Shown: positions 37,876 through 47,775, counted from the first letter of the stretch. The stretch: 50,102 bases of DNA from an uncultured Pseudomonadales bacterium (GCA_943788835.1 CALSRU010000006.1:1-50102), one strand, 5' to 3'. Program-made: numbers and translations. Notes: a model not told the origin generated them from the sequence alone.

Positions 37876-39486
37876 ATGTATTGGTTATGTATTTATCTAC
37901 CCGCCCTGCCGCTGGAAGTTTTTGAGCCGAGCAAACAACCTGTTGCCATCATAGAAAATCAACAGGTATTACTTTGCAATGATATTGCTGCACAGCAAGG
38001 CATAGAGCCTGGCTTAACAGCCAGTACATCATTAGCGCTATCGAGCACTATAGTACTCATTAATAGAGAGCCAGAAAAAGAGCAGCGGCTAATCAAACAT
38101 TTAGCCGAACAGATATATCAATTTAGCTCTCAAGTGGTTGCTTACAAAAATCACAACCAAGAGCAAAGCGTATTACTAGAAATAGGCAGTAGCCTGCGAT
38201 TATTCAATGGGGCCGATTCATTACTCAAGAAGCTTCGCACAATGCTATATAAGAATCCACTTAGCGCAACCGGCTTCCAACATTTTTTTGGCCTGGCCCA
38301 AACGATTAAAGCAGCAGAGCTTTTAGCACGCTGCTCTAAAGGGTATTCACTTACGCAAGAAGAAAACTATCACGGAGCAGGAAATAAAAAAAAACATACA
38401 CCTTCTTTTGTCCAGCACAATCATTGGCATGATGTTATGCAGGCACCCGTGCAGAAACTAGACTGCCAGGAAAAGATAATTAGGCAATGTCTTGATATGG
38501 GATTTAATAAGATTGGCGAAATATTAGCACTGCCCACCAGTACATTAACTAAAAGATTCAACCTTAACTTCATCAACTATCTCGATAAATTACAAGGAAA
38601 GGCTCAAGATCCACAAACGTGGTTTACACCAAAAGAGTATTTTCACCGAGAAATTTTTTCTATTGATGGACTACGTAGTCATGCAGACCTCCAACAACCT
38701 ATAAAAAAATTATTGACTATGCTATGCGACTACCTACTACAGCGACAGCTTAAATGCACAGATATAACATGGATATTCACACGCTTTAGCAAAAACAAAA
38801 ACACCTTAGAAATCAATCTTTCACAGGCTCAATCAAGTTATGAAAATCTACTCGAGCTAAGCAAAATACATCTCGATCAATTACCTATGGACTCCCCTGT
38901 TGAAAATATTTTTTTATCTAGCAAGCATTTTATTAAAAAAAATAGTCACCACGCCGATTTATTTTCATCACATGAAGAATGCGGAGAATTCAACCTATTG
39001 GCCGATAAAATAAAAAGCAAACTAGGCGATATGTCGCTATGGCAATTAAAAACCAAAGATAGCCACTTGCCTGAAAAATCTAACCACATGGAATATTTCG
39101 GAAAAAAATATTTCAATAAGATGAAAAAAAACGAAATAAACGCTGTCAATGAAAAAGACTATCGTCCAGCATGGCTATTGCAAACGCCAGAGCCTTTAAA
39201 AGAAAAAAACAAATTCCTTTTATTTAACAATAAAAGATTGCACCTGATTAAAGGACCAGAAAGGATTCAATGCGACTGGTGGTCAAATAAAGACAGTCGA
39301 GACTACTTTATAGCAGGCCTGGCCAATAAGTCAGCTCACCTAAAAAAAACATCATCCATCAATGAAGACCTAAACCACCGAATAATCATAAATAGTCACG
39401 AGCATGTAGGCTGCTGGGACTCTTTTTATTGGATTTATTACGACCGAATAAAAAAAACATGGTACTTACAAGGTGAGTTTTCATGA
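37876..39486 (+). CDS. imuB: ImuB, catalytically inactive Y-family polymerase homologue
   Basis: Hub of the mutasome, recruiting DnaE2 to the beta clamp. The 536 residues open MYWLCIYLPALPLEVF and keep LLEIGSSLRLFNG, where active Y-family enzymes have the catalytic carboxylates; these are absent, as usual for ImuB. A helix-hairpin-like segment (MGFNKIGEILALPTSTLTKRF) follows. The conserved C-terminal block (DYRPAWLLQTPEPL, LIKGPERIQCDWW, SRDYFIAG, WYLQGEFS) is present. The middle is diverged, with many Lys/Asn residues and A/T-rich codons. A clamp motif like QLPM (about residue 335) is only a candidate. Confidence 0.93.
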   Translation: MYWLCIYLPALPLEVFEPSKQPVAIIENQQVLLCNDIAAQQGIEPGLTASTSLALSSTIVLINREPEKEQRLIKHLAEQIYQFSSQVVAYKNHNQEQSVLLEIGSSLRLFNGADSLLKKLRTMLYKNPLSATGFQHFFGLAQTIKAAELLARCSKGYSLTQEENYHGAGNKKKHTPSFVQHNHWHDVMQAPVQKLDCQEKIIRQCLDMGFNKIGEILALPTSTLTKRFNLNFINYLDKLQGKAQDPQTWFTPKEYFHREIFSIDGLRSHADLQQPIKKLLTMLCDYLLQRQLKCTDITWIFTRFSKNKNTLEINLSQAQSSYENLLELSKIHLDQLPMDSPVENIFLSSKHFIKKNSHHADLFSSHEECGEFNLLADKIKSKLGDMSLWQLKTKDSHLPEKSNHMEYFGKKYFNKMKKNEINAVNEKDYRPAWLLQTPEPLKEKNKFLLFNNKRLHLIKGPERIQCDWWSNKDSRDYFIAGLANKSAHLKKTSSINEDLNHRIIINSHEHVGCWDSFYWIYYDRIKKTWYLQGEFS

Positions 39487-39561
39487 TTTTTAATTACATA
39501 ATACAGAGCATTCACTAAACCTCAATCTCAACCAAGGCAATCCAAAAAAATAGCGCGCCAT

Positions 39562-42500
39562 ATGTCTTACGCCGAGCTTCACTGTATTAGCAATTTCACT
39601 TTTCTTCGTGGAGCATCTCGCCCCGAAGAGTTGGTTAATACCGCTTGTGAATTAGGCTATCAAGCAATTGCAATCACTGATGAATGCTCACTAGCCGGCG
39701 TTGTTAAAGCGCATACCAAGGCAAAACAATTAGAAAAAGAAGGTCGGCATATAAAGTTGATTATTGGCAGTGAGTTTAAACTACCCGATTCCTCAACATT
39801 AATTGCACTAGCCACTAATAAATCACGTTACCAAGAACTGTCAGCATTTATAACTTTATGTAGAAAACGAAGTATTAAAGGCGAGTACCAATTACTACTT
39901 AATGATCTGAATATACATCTCGAACACTGCTTACTTATTTATGTACCCGGCATAAACAAAAAATCTCCCACATCACCTAATACATCACAAGAAGTCCAGC
40001 TTTTACTTAGTCATCATCCAAACCTGTGGGTCGGCTATCAGCGACTATACCAACATGATGACGAAAGCCGCTATCAAAAGGCTTATCAGTTAGCAACCAC
40101 AATGAACAAGCCCATGGTTGCCTGTGGCAACGTGCACATGCATTGCCAGAGACGCAAACCCCTACAAGACACATTAACTGCCATTAAGGAAAATACAGCT
40201 CTTAGCTTACTGGGCAATCAGTTGTTTAGTAATAGCGAAAACTATTTACGCCCGCTCGATAAGCTAAAGAAAATTTACCCTCCTGCACTACTTAATGAAA
40301 CCCTTAACATCGCTGATCGCTGTCATTTTTCACTTGAAGAGCTGCGCTATGAATATCCACATGAATTAGTGCCGCCCAACCTTAAAGCCGATCAATACTT
40401 ACTACAACTTGTGACTCAAGGTGCCAACAAGCGCTGGAACAACCAAGTTCCTGAAAAAATACAGCACCAAATTAAACACGAATTGACGCTTATAAAAGAA
40501 CTTAATTACGAATACTTTTTTTTAACCGTGCATGACATCGTCTGCTTTGCACGCCAAGAAAATATATTATGCCAAGGGCGCGGATCAGCAGCTAACTCTG
40601 TCGTTTGTTACTGTCTTTTTATTACCGAAGTAGACCCGTCACGAGTTGCTGTCTTATTCGAGAGGTTTATTTCTAAAGAAAGAAATGAGCCACCCGACAT
40701 TGATGTCGATTTTGAACACGAAAGACGTGAAGAGGTCATTCAGTACATCTATAAAAAATATTCACGTGAACGAGCGGCATTAGCCGCAACTGTCATTAGC
40801 TACCGCAGCCGTAGTGCCATACGTGATGTGGGTAAAGCGCTCGGTTTAAACACCCAAATCACCGAAAAATTATCTCGCTCGCTTGGCTGGTGGGATAAAC
40901 CCGAAGAACTTCAACAGCAATTATACAAATGCGGGCTTGATGCCGATATTAACCACCCCAACCTCAAGCACGCGTATCAATCTGGGCAAACACACGACAA
41001 TCATGCTTCAATAGCCACTCTTTTTATGCAGCTTGTGCACGAGATAATGGGCTTCCCACGCCATCTCTCACAACATGTTGGCGGTTTTATTATTAGTAAT
41101 GGGCCACTTAGCCGACTAGTACCTATAGAAAATGCAAGCATGCCTGAGCGCACAGTGATTCAGTGGGACAAAGATGACATAGAGGCACTTGGCTTATTAA
41201 AGGTAGATATTCTTGCGTTAGGTATGCTCAGCGCCATACAAAAGATGCTAGCGCTAGCGAATAATTACCCTCTAAAAAGCACATCCAATAACAGCTCAAC
41301 ACCTCGTCCTATCACCCTAGCCAGCATTCCAGATGGCGACCTTGCTACCTATGACATGCTTTGTAACGCCGACAGCATGGGTGTATTTCAAGTTGAATCG
41401 CGGGCTCAAATGGCCATGCTGCCACGGCTAAAGCCACGAGTTTTTTACGACTTAGTCATCCAGATTGCACTTGTCCGGCCCGGACCAATTCAAGGTGAAA
41501 TGGTGCATCCTTTTTTGCGTCGTCGAGAAAAAAAGGAACCTGTTAGTTATGAGAATGAAGCGATACGCACAGTATTAGAGCGCACACTGGGCGTACCCAT
41601 TTTTCAAGAACAAGTGATTAAACTGGCCATGGTGGCAGCAGGTTTTAGTGGAGGGGAAGCCGATCAATTAAGGCGCGCAATGGCCAGCTGGGGTAAAAAT
41701 GGCACACTCTGGCAGTTTCGTGAAAAACTGCTAGATGGCATGCTGTCTCGCAATTACAGCAAAGACTTTGCCGAGCGCATCTTCGAACAAATGAAAGGCT
41801 TTGGCAGTTATGGTTTTCCAGAGTCACATGCGGCTAGCTTTGCCTTACTGGTATATGTATCTGCTTGGCTCAAATGCCACTACCCTGCTGCGTTTTATGC
41901 AGCTCTTATCAATAGCCAACCTATGGGTTTTTATTCACCCTCCCAACTAATACAAGATGCACAGCGGCATCATATCGACATTTTGCCTATTGATGTGCAA
42001 CGTAGCGATTGGGATTGCAGCTTACATTTTTCATCAGCCCATAAGCTGCCAGCTAAGCCAGCCATACGGCTAGGCTTACGTTTAGTCAAAGGTTTATCGA
42101 TGGCTACAGGTAAACGTATTGAAGCTGCCAGAGCAATAGACTCATTTGATCATTTAGCCGATATTATCGAGCGAGCGCAACTCAACCAAAGTGATCGATT
42201 AGCATTAATAAGAGCAGATGCAACAGCCTCTTTATCGGGTCATCGCCATCAAAGCCATTGGCAAAATCTTGCGGCAGACGCTGAACCAATAATGCACGAG
42301 CAGACTAACGCTAATAATAATGATAAAAACCAAAATCATAATCGGAGTAAAGCATCGGGGTTAGCCAACACACATGATGCAAGACAAGATTTAAACGATA
42401 ACATCACCCTGCCAGAACCTAGCGAAATACAAGATGTTCAAGCTGATTATCGACATACTGGCCTCACTCTGAGGCGTCACCCAATGGCTCTACTGCGTGA

Positions 42501-42840
42501 GCACCCTCCGTTTAATCGATGTAAACGCTGTATTGACCTCAATTTACTTCAACATAAACGCTTTGTCGTGATCGCAGGTATCGTAACCGGCCGCCAGCAA
42601 CCTGGCACTGCGTCGGGCGTTATTTTTTTAACGCTAGAAGATGAGACAGGCAACATCAACGTCATCGTATGGAAAAATCGGCAAGAGCAGTACCGTGAGG
42701 AGTTATTAAAAAGTAAGCTGCTATTAATTAAGGGGGTGGTAGAGAGGAATGCATCCGTCATTCATATTATTGCAGGGCAGCTAGTCGACTGTAGCAATGC
42801 TTTGCAAGGGTTACTATTGCCCTCACGCGATTTTCATTGA
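39562..42840 (+). CDS. dnaE2: Error-prone DNA polymerase III alpha subunit, DnaE2 (ImuC)
   Basis: C-family polymerase used for mutagenic translesion synthesis. The 1092 residues begin with a PHP domain of DnaE2 type (YAELHCISNFTFLRGASRPEELV, the second metal His replaced as usual). The polymerase core has GRGSAANSVVCY and PDIDVDFEHERREE with catalytic Asp381 and Asp383; the third Asp lies in KVDILALGML. The tail contains HhH and an OB fold (FLTLEDETGNINVIVW). An Asn/Asp-rich insert of about 50 residues (about 905-955) between these is longer than usual. It lies 75 bp after imuB and completes the SOS operon. No second LexA box is seen before it. Confidence 0.96.
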   Translation: MSYAELHCISNFTFLRGASRPEELVNTACELGYQAIAITDECSLAGVVKAHTKAKQLEKEGRHIKLIIGSEFKLPDSSTLIALATNKSRYQELSAFITLCRKRSIKGEYQLLLNDLNIHLEHCLLIYVPGINKKSPTSPNTSQEVQLLLSHHPNLWVGYQRLYQHDDESRYQKAYQLATTMNKPMVACGNVHMHCQRRKPLQDTLTAIKENTALSLLGNQLFSNSENYLRPLDKLKKIYPPALLNETLNIADRCHFSLEELRYEYPHELVPPNLKADQYLLQLVTQGANKRWNNQVPEKIQHQIKHELTLIKELNYEYFFLTVHDIVCFARQENILCQGRGSAANSVVCYCLFITEVDPSRVAVLFERFISKERNEPPDIDVDFEHERREEVIQYIYKKYSRERAALAATVISYRSRSAIRDVGKALGLNTQITEKLSRSLGWWDKPEELQQQLYKCGLDADINHPNLKHAYQSGQTHDNHASIATLFMQLVHEIMGFPRHLSQHVGGFIISNGPLSRLVPIENASMPERTVIQWDKDDIEALGLLKVDILALGMLSAIQKMLALANNYPLKSTSNNSSTPRPITLASIPDGDLATYDMLCNADSMGVFQVESRAQMAMLPRLKPRVFYDLVIQIALVRPGPIQGEMVHPFLRRREKKEPVSYENEAIRTVLERTLGVPIFQEQVIKLAMVAAGFSGGEADQLRRAMASWGKNGTLWQFREKLLDGMLSRNYSKDFAERIFEQMKGFGSYGFPESHAASFALLVYVSAWLKCHYPAAFYAALINSQPMGFYSPSQLIQDAQRHHIDILPIDVQRSDWDCSLHFSSAHKLPAKPAIRLGLRLVKGLSMATGKRIEAARAIDSFDHLADIIERAQLNQSDRLALIRADATASLSGHRHQSHWQNLAADAEPIMHEQTNANNNDKNQNHNRSKASGLANTHDARQDLNDNITLPEPSEIQDVQADYRHTGLTLRRHPMALLREHPPFNRCKRCIDLNLLQHKRFVVIAGIVTGRQQPGTASGVIFLTLEDETGNINVIVWKNRQEQYREELLKSKLLLIKGVVERNASVIHIIAGQLVDCSNALQGLLLPSRDFH

Positions 42841-42925
42841 CCGGTGATCTACGTGCCGCTGGCAGGCGACAAAAAAATTCATACATCGCAAGAGCGACAG
42901 ACTACGAAAAATATTAGCTTTACAA

Positions 42926-43273
42926 CTATGACTTGGACGCTGCAGGTTTTATAGACGGCTTACGAGCCGGCGGACTCTCCGCTGCCACTCTATCAACACA
43001 ATAATTTCGCTTCATCCACCAGACACCCAGATTAATCCGATCCGATCGACGTTCATTGCGACGTCGACAGCCTGACGAAGGTATGGCTAGCTCATTGCTC
43101 TTTGATCGACGGTCGGATTTATCACGCGGATCCTGAAAAATCGGGCCTTGACTCTCGCCATCAATCCGACGCCAGCGACCTTGCTGATTGCTCGATACGC
43201 TCTTTTTAGAAGAATAGCTCTTCCCCTGCACAGAGCGCGCAGTACCACTTCCATTGTAATTTCTATTGGCCAT
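42926..43273 (-). CDS. Small basic uncharacterised protein
   Basis: A 115-residue Arg/Lys/Ser-rich protein, taking the ATG at 43273, which has AGGGA about 11 bases upstream (the frame extends to 43321). The first 55 residues are Ser/Asn-rich and disordered. The region 55-95 holds DRRSKSNELAIPSSGCRRRNERRSD followed by RINLGVWWMKRNYCVD, which looks conserved rather than random. The C-terminus is Pro/Ala/Lys. Nucleic-acid binding is a guess from charge. It converges on dnaE2 across an 85-bp gap. Confidence 0.6.
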   Translation of the reverse strand: MANRNYNGSGTARSVQGKSYSSKKSVSSNQQGRWRRIDGESQGPIFQDPRDKSDRRSKSNELAIPSSGCRRRNERRSDRINLGVWWMKRNYCVDRVAAESPPARKPSIKPAASKS

Positions 43274-43690
43274 CGAATTATAATTCCCTAACAATCGACA
43301 CGAATATTCTGTAACGCCCACTGCAAACCTTTAAATGCTCAACACATCTTGAAGGAGAAGAAGGTGTAAAAATTTAGCTCATGGTTGGTCAATGCAACCC
43401 AACTAAATTGCGGAAGTCATCTCTCATAGTTGGCGAAAAATCACACAAAAATGAGCCTTACGGCTGAGAAAATTCACCTCGAATGGGTCTTCTCACCTCA
43501 CCGCGACAGAGGCCATATATTGTACGGATGAGATAAAAAAGTCAAACTTCGCGCCAGCCAACTTGTGACTAAAATCACCGAATGAGTCACTAATTCCTTG
43601 TTATTTCGAGGCTTTTATCTGTTACAAACTTTTAGAAGCGATTCTGAGCAATGGCTAATTAACGTACGGCCCATCAACTGCCAGCCACCT
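43274..43690. other. Intergenic region between srkA and small basic protein
   Basis: About 417 bp without a gene. On the minus strand AGCC-GTAA-GGCT (43465-43454) followed by CATTTTT is a weak terminator candidate for srkA, 225 bp after its stop. Nothing else recognised. Confidence 0.4.
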
Positions 43691-44683
43691 CTAACGGTAT
43701 TGAGGCAGCACCAAAGCAGGCTCTTGTAGACCGCTCAAAACCTCTTTGAGCTCAAGAATGTGCTCAGACCAATAGCGTGGAGTATTAAACCAAGGAAAAC
43801 TAATGGGAAATGCCGGGTCATCCCAACGCTTGGCTAACCATGCATTAAAATTCAGTACACGCAGCGCACGTAGAGGTTCAATAAGCGCCAACTCACGCTG
43901 ATCAAAACGCCCAAACACTTCATAGCCCTCAATAATTTCTGACATTTGGCGCTGCTTGCTATGCCGATCGCCCGATAGCAGCATCCACAAGTCCTGAACA
44001 GCCGGCCCCGTTAAAGCATCATCAAAATCAACAAAGTGGGGCTTATCATTACGCCACAGCACATTGCCCGGATGGCAATCTCCGTGCAAGCTAATTTGTT
44101 CATAGGCACTAAGATCCCAATTATCAAGCACATCTAACACATTGCGAGCAATCACCTCATACGGATGGCGGAGGTCGCTAGGAAGGAAATCATGCTCTAA
44201 CAGGTATTCTAAGCTGGCATGGCCGAAGTTCTGGACGGCAAGCGTTATACGGTGTTTAAACGGAAAGCTTCTGCCCGCTTCGTGTAGCCGACCAATAAAC
44301 TGACCTAACTGATAAAGATGCTCAAGATTATCGAGTTCTGGCGCTCGGCCGCCTTGACGCGGATATAACGCAAAGCGAAATCCTGCGAAGGTGGACAACG
44401 TGCCATACGCCTCTTGCAGAGGCGGCACTACAGGAATATCGAGATCGTATAAATAGCGCGTGAAGGCATGCTCTTCAAATATCTGCTCATCTGACCAACG
44501 CGCAGGTCGATAAAATTTTGCGATGATGGGCTGCTGATCTTCGATACCTACTTGATAAACACGATTCTCATAACTGTTCAGCGCAAGTATACGCGCATCC
44601 GATAAACGATCGGTGCTTTCAACAGCATCGATCACAACATCGGGGGTTAATGTCTCGTAGGGGTGTTCTAAGCTTTTTGTCAT
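43691..44683 (-). CDS. srkA: Stress response kinase A (YihE/RdoA)
   Basis: A eukaryotic-like Ser/Thr protein kinase of the APH/choline kinase fold, cytoplasmic, reported in E. coli to counter stress-induced death. The 330 residues show Lys56 (IIAKFYRP), the catalytic loop HGDCHPGNVLW (Asp202, Asn207) and the metal motif VDFDDALTGP (Asp219). N-terminal LTPDVVIDAVES and RWSDEQIFEEHAF are family hallmarks. Its ATG immediately follows the btuF stop with no gap, so translational coupling with the cobalamin operon is likely; dsbA, its usual partner, is absent. Confidence 0.95.
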   Translation of the reverse strand: MTKSLEHPYETLTPDVVIDAVESTDRLSDARILALNSYENRVYQVGIEDQQPIIAKFYRPARWSDEQIFEEHAFTRYLYDLDIPVVPPLQEAYGTLSTFAGFRFALYPRQGGRAPELDNLEHLYQLGQFIGRLHEAGRSFPFKHRITLAVQNFGHASLEYLLEHDFLPSDLRHPYEVIARNVLDVLDNWDLSAYEQISLHGDCHPGNVLWRNDKPHFVDFDDALTGPAVQDLWMLLSGDRHSKQRQMSEIIEGYEVFGRFDQRELALIEPLRALRVLNFNAWLAKRWDDPAFPISFPWFNTPRYWSEHILELKEVLSGLQEPALVLPQYR

Positions 44684-45820
44684 TTACGGCTCCAACACCC
44701 TTTCCACAGAGCTTGATACACGGTGCGCAGCCGTATTTTTTTGCGTACTGCCTCTAATACGCCGCGCATTATCAATGTATTCACACAATAACGCTACGCC
44801 TTGTGCAACCCGCAGAGTATGTCGCGACATCCAATCACCTGGAATAAAATACACCTGCCGGTTGATTACCGCGCGAATAGCGGGCCACTGCTGCCAATCA
44901 TGCAACCATAAAGGCTCTTGATGATCACTGGAGCTAGCAATAATAATCTCGGGGTTGTATGCGAGTACCGATTCGATGTTAACTACCGGCGCCAGAGCAA
45001 CCGCATCGGCAAAGATGTTTTTTCCTGAACACAACTCTATAGCGGCACTCACTAAGTGGTCGCCATTGAGTGTTTGCAACGGGTCTGGCCATATCTGGTA
45101 AAACAAGGACACCGCTGGCAGTCCATCCGCTGAATACTGCTCGCGCAACCGCGCCAAACGCTCAGTAAATCCTCTAAGCACGGGGGAAACTGTACTTGCC
45201 GTATCGCCTAACACAGCCAAATCACTTATTGAACGAGTGATATCGCTAAGCACACGGGGATCGTCGGCATACACGGGTATCCCCAACTGCTCCAAACGCG
45301 CGACCAATTGACCAAAGCCTTTATAGCCCGACGCCCAACCCACCACCAAATCTGGCTGATAGGCAACAATCGACTCAACGCTAAAATTACTGTGCCCACC
45401 AATACGCGGAATATTTAAGGCTGCAGCCGGATAATCGGCGTAATCAACAGCGGCGACGATACGCTGACCCAAGCCGGCGCTATAAAGATTTTCTACAATA
45501 TGCGGCGACAAAGCGACAATACGCTGAGCCGGCTTTAATAATTGCACCTTGCGATCTAAATAATCAACCACTTCAATAGCGGCTACTCGCTCAGCTGACG
45601 GCCTTGTTTCGAATTTCGCCAGACGATTGGTAGGCGCTAAGGTCTCATTTGAATTCAGTGAAGCGGTTGTATCACCACAGCCGCTTAATGCCAGACAAGC
45701 CAAGCAGGCCAAAATAAAAAGCATCATGGGCGGTATAAGAGCAGTCTTTGCAGCGCACTTAAAAGCTTGCCGATCAATATCACTGGCCATCAACATCACT
45801 ACCGATTTCTTACTGACCAT
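44684..45820 (-). CDS. btuF: Cobalamin-binding periplasmic/lipoprotein component BtuF
   Basis: Substrate-binding protein for vitamin B12 import. The 378 residues include a long N-terminal segment with a lipobox LALSGC (Cys48), so it is probably membrane-anchored; a start nearer the hydrophobic stretch is possible. The mature part has two lobes typical of class III binding proteins: RIVALSPHIVENLYSAGLG, PRIGGHSNFSVESIVAYQPDLVVGW, and the BtuF-type block FYQIWPDPLQTLNGDHLVSAAIELC with NIFAD and APVVNIESVLAYNPEIIIAS. It follows btuD by nine bases. Confidence 0.9.
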   Translation of the reverse strand: MVSKKSVVMLMASDIDRQAFKCAAKTALIPPMMLFILACLACLALSGCGDTTASLNSNETLAPTNRLAKFETRPSAERVAAIEVVDYLDRKVQLLKPAQRIVALSPHIVENLYSAGLGQRIVAAVDYADYPAAALNIPRIGGHSNFSVESIVAYQPDLVVGWASGYKGFGQLVARLEQLGIPVYADDPRVLSDITRSISDLAVLGDTASTVSPVLRGFTERLARLREQYSADGLPAVSLFYQIWPDPLQTLNGDHLVSAAIELCSGKNIFADAVALAPVVNIESVLAYNPEIIIASSSDHQEPLWLHDWQQWPAIRAVINRQVYFIPGDWMSRHTLRVAQGVALLCEYIDNARRIRGSTQKNTAAHRVSSSVERVLEP

Positions 45821-45829
45821 AAAAATCCG

Positions 45830-46642
45830 TTAGACTATGACCGGAAGACCGCTTGAAGGGCTTCGCACAACATCTACAGTGATACCAAACAGTGCATGCA
45901 TCATCTGCGGCTGCATAATAGCCTCTACGCCACCCTCAAACTTCATACACCCGCCGACTAATCCAACTATTTTTTGTGAATACTGTGCTGCCAGATTCAC
46001 GTCGTGCATCACTTGTATAACCGCGACGCCCTGCTTAGCAAAGTCCTGAATCGCCTGCATAACATCATACTGATGCTTATAATCGAGCGAGCTAGTAGGC
46101 TCATCTAATAACAACATACGAGGCTCATGCCCCTGCTCTGCCCAAAGCTGAGCAAACACACGTGCTAGATGTACACGCTGCTTCTCACCGCCAGAAAGCT
46201 GCGTATAGTTTCTGTTCAAAAGATGCGTTAGATCCATTATCTCCGCAACTTGAGCAACAATGCGCCGGTCTTCTGTGTCGCCTGTACTATGCGGAGCCCG
46301 CCCCATCAAAATAACTTCAAAAACAATAAATGGAAAATTCAGACTACTAAACTGCGGCAAAAAGCTTACATAACGAGCCCTATCTGCAATGGGCCATTGG
46401 TCAAGCGCCCGACCGGCTAATTGAACATCACCGCTCACCCTATGGTCAGTATGAAAAAAATCACCCGCAATGGCTCGCAACAAAGTTGTTTTTCCCGCGC
46501 CATTAGGGCCAATAATACTAACGATTTCGCCCTGCTCTATCTGTAAATCAATGTCACTTAATAGCCGGGTACCATCAATAGCGACATTAAGTCGCTTGAG
46601 GGTTAGTACATTATGCCCAAAATCGATCAAGCTAAAACCCAT
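45830..46642 (-). CDS. btuD: Cobalamin/metal-chelate ABC transporter ATP-binding protein BtuD
   Basis: ATPase of the BtuCD-F importer. The 270 residues have Walker A GPNGAGKTT (45-53), Q-loop SFLPQFSS, signature LSGGEKQRVHLARVFAQL, Walker B MLLLDEPTSSLD and switch His in VMHDVN. The subfamily is FecE/HmuV/BtuD. Sequence alone would not separate haem from B12, and the call rests on neighbours btuF and cobO. It overlaps btuC by 11 bases. Confidence 0.88.
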   Translation of the reverse strand: MGFSLIDFGHNVLTLKRLNVAIDGTRLLSDIDLQIEQGEIVSIIGPNGAGKTTLLRAIAGDFFHTDHRVSGDVQLAGRALDQWPIADRARYVSFLPQFSSLNFPFIVFEVILMGRAPHSTGDTEDRRIVAQVAEIMDLTHLLNRNYTQLSGGEKQRVHLARVFAQLWAEQGHEPRMLLLDEPTSSLDYKHQYDVMQAIQDFAKQGVAVIQVMHDVNLAAQYSQKIVGLVGGCMKFEGGVEAIMQPQMMHALFGITVDVVRSPSSGLPVIV

Positions 46643-47720
46643 ATTCGTGACGGTAACGCAACAACGATATGAAAAATGGCGCGCCCAATACCGCAGTAAT
46701 TATACCCACCGGCAGTTCTGCAGGCGCAATCACTACACGCGCTAAACAATCAGCAATGACCAATAAAATCGCGCCGCCCAGTGCTGCCAACGGCAGTAAG
46801 TAGCGATGATCCGGCCCCACCAGCATGCGCATAATATGCGGCACGATTAAACCAATAAATGCAATAGAGCCAGCTAACGCCACCGACACACCCACCGCGA
46901 GCGCAACCAGAACAATCAGCACCAGCTTAAGCCGCTCAACATCGACACCTAAATGCCTCGCTTCCGATTCGCCCAGTAACAATAAATTGAGTGCGCGAGC
47001 GCAACGTGGCAGCACCATAGCAATGATCGCCAGGCAACTAGTGGCAAGCATGAGACCCGCATAATTTGCCCCATCCAAACCGCCCATACGCCAAATGCTA
47101 ATTCGCCTCAACATGGTATTGTCGGCAGTAAATTCCAACCAACTGCTCAAGCTGCCCGTCAACGCTGTAATCGCGATGCCTGCTAATAACATGGTGGATA
47201 CCGATGTCCCTGAAGAGGTTGTGGCCAATCGATAGACCAGCCAAACCGTCAACGAACCTCCAGCGCAAGCACCTAGCGAGACTAAGGTCATGCCGGCAAT
47301 TGCCCCGCCGGCAAATAATTCAGACGGCAGCCAGCCATTAAAAAAATCAGCTGAGCCAAACACAATAATCAAACTGGCTCCTGCAATAGCGCCAGCCGTA
47401 ACACCAATCAGTGAGGGATCAGCCAGCGGATTACGAAACAAACCCTGCATCACGGCGCCGCTAATACCGAGCATGGCGCCAATACAAGCTGCCAGTAATA
47501 CACGAGGCAAACGCAACTGCTGCACAATAACTTGCACCTGAAACTCGCTAATCTCATTATTATTTAAAACCTGGATAGGCACTTCAGCGCCATCATCAAA
47601 GCCAAATAGGGCCGCATGCACACTGCTTAACGGCAACGCAACCGAGCCCATAGCGATGGCCGCCAGAATAGCAAGCAGCAATAAAAATCCGCAGCCAAAA
47701 CCGAGCTTAATCGGATTCAT
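46632..47720 (-). CDS. btuC: Cobalamin/Fe-siderophore-type ABC permease BtuC
   Basis: FecCD-family permease of about ten membrane helices. The ATG at 47720 is chosen over TTG at 47744 (362 aa). Conserved blocks are LRLPRVLLAACIGAMLGISGAVMQGLFRNPLADPSLIGVTAGA, the coupling region GESEARHLGVDVERLK, and GSIAFIGLIVPHIMRMLVGPDHR. It forms a homodimer with two BtuD. The substrate call is by context. cobO lies 55 bp upstream. Confidence 0.88.
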   Translation of the reverse strand: MNPIKLGFGCGFLLLLAILAAIAMGSVALPLSSVHAALFGFDDGAEVPIQVLNNNEISEFQVQVIVQQLRLPRVLLAACIGAMLGISGAVMQGLFRNPLADPSLIGVTAGAIAGASLIIVFGSADFFNGWLPSELFAGGAIAGMTLVSLGACAGGSLTVWLVYRLATTSSGTSVSTMLLAGIAITALTGSLSSWLEFTADNTMLRRISIWRMGGLDGANYAGLMLATSCLAIIAMVLPRCARALNLLLLGESEARHLGVDVERLKLVLIVLVALAVGVSVALAGSIAFIGLIVPHIMRMLVGPDHRYLLPLAALGGAILLVIADCLARVVIAPAELPVGIITAVLGAPFFISLLRYRHEYGF

Positions 47721-47775
47721 TCGATGTGCTGCCAGGGATCTCAAAGAAGATCACTCACAATGAAGTGCAGCGCCA

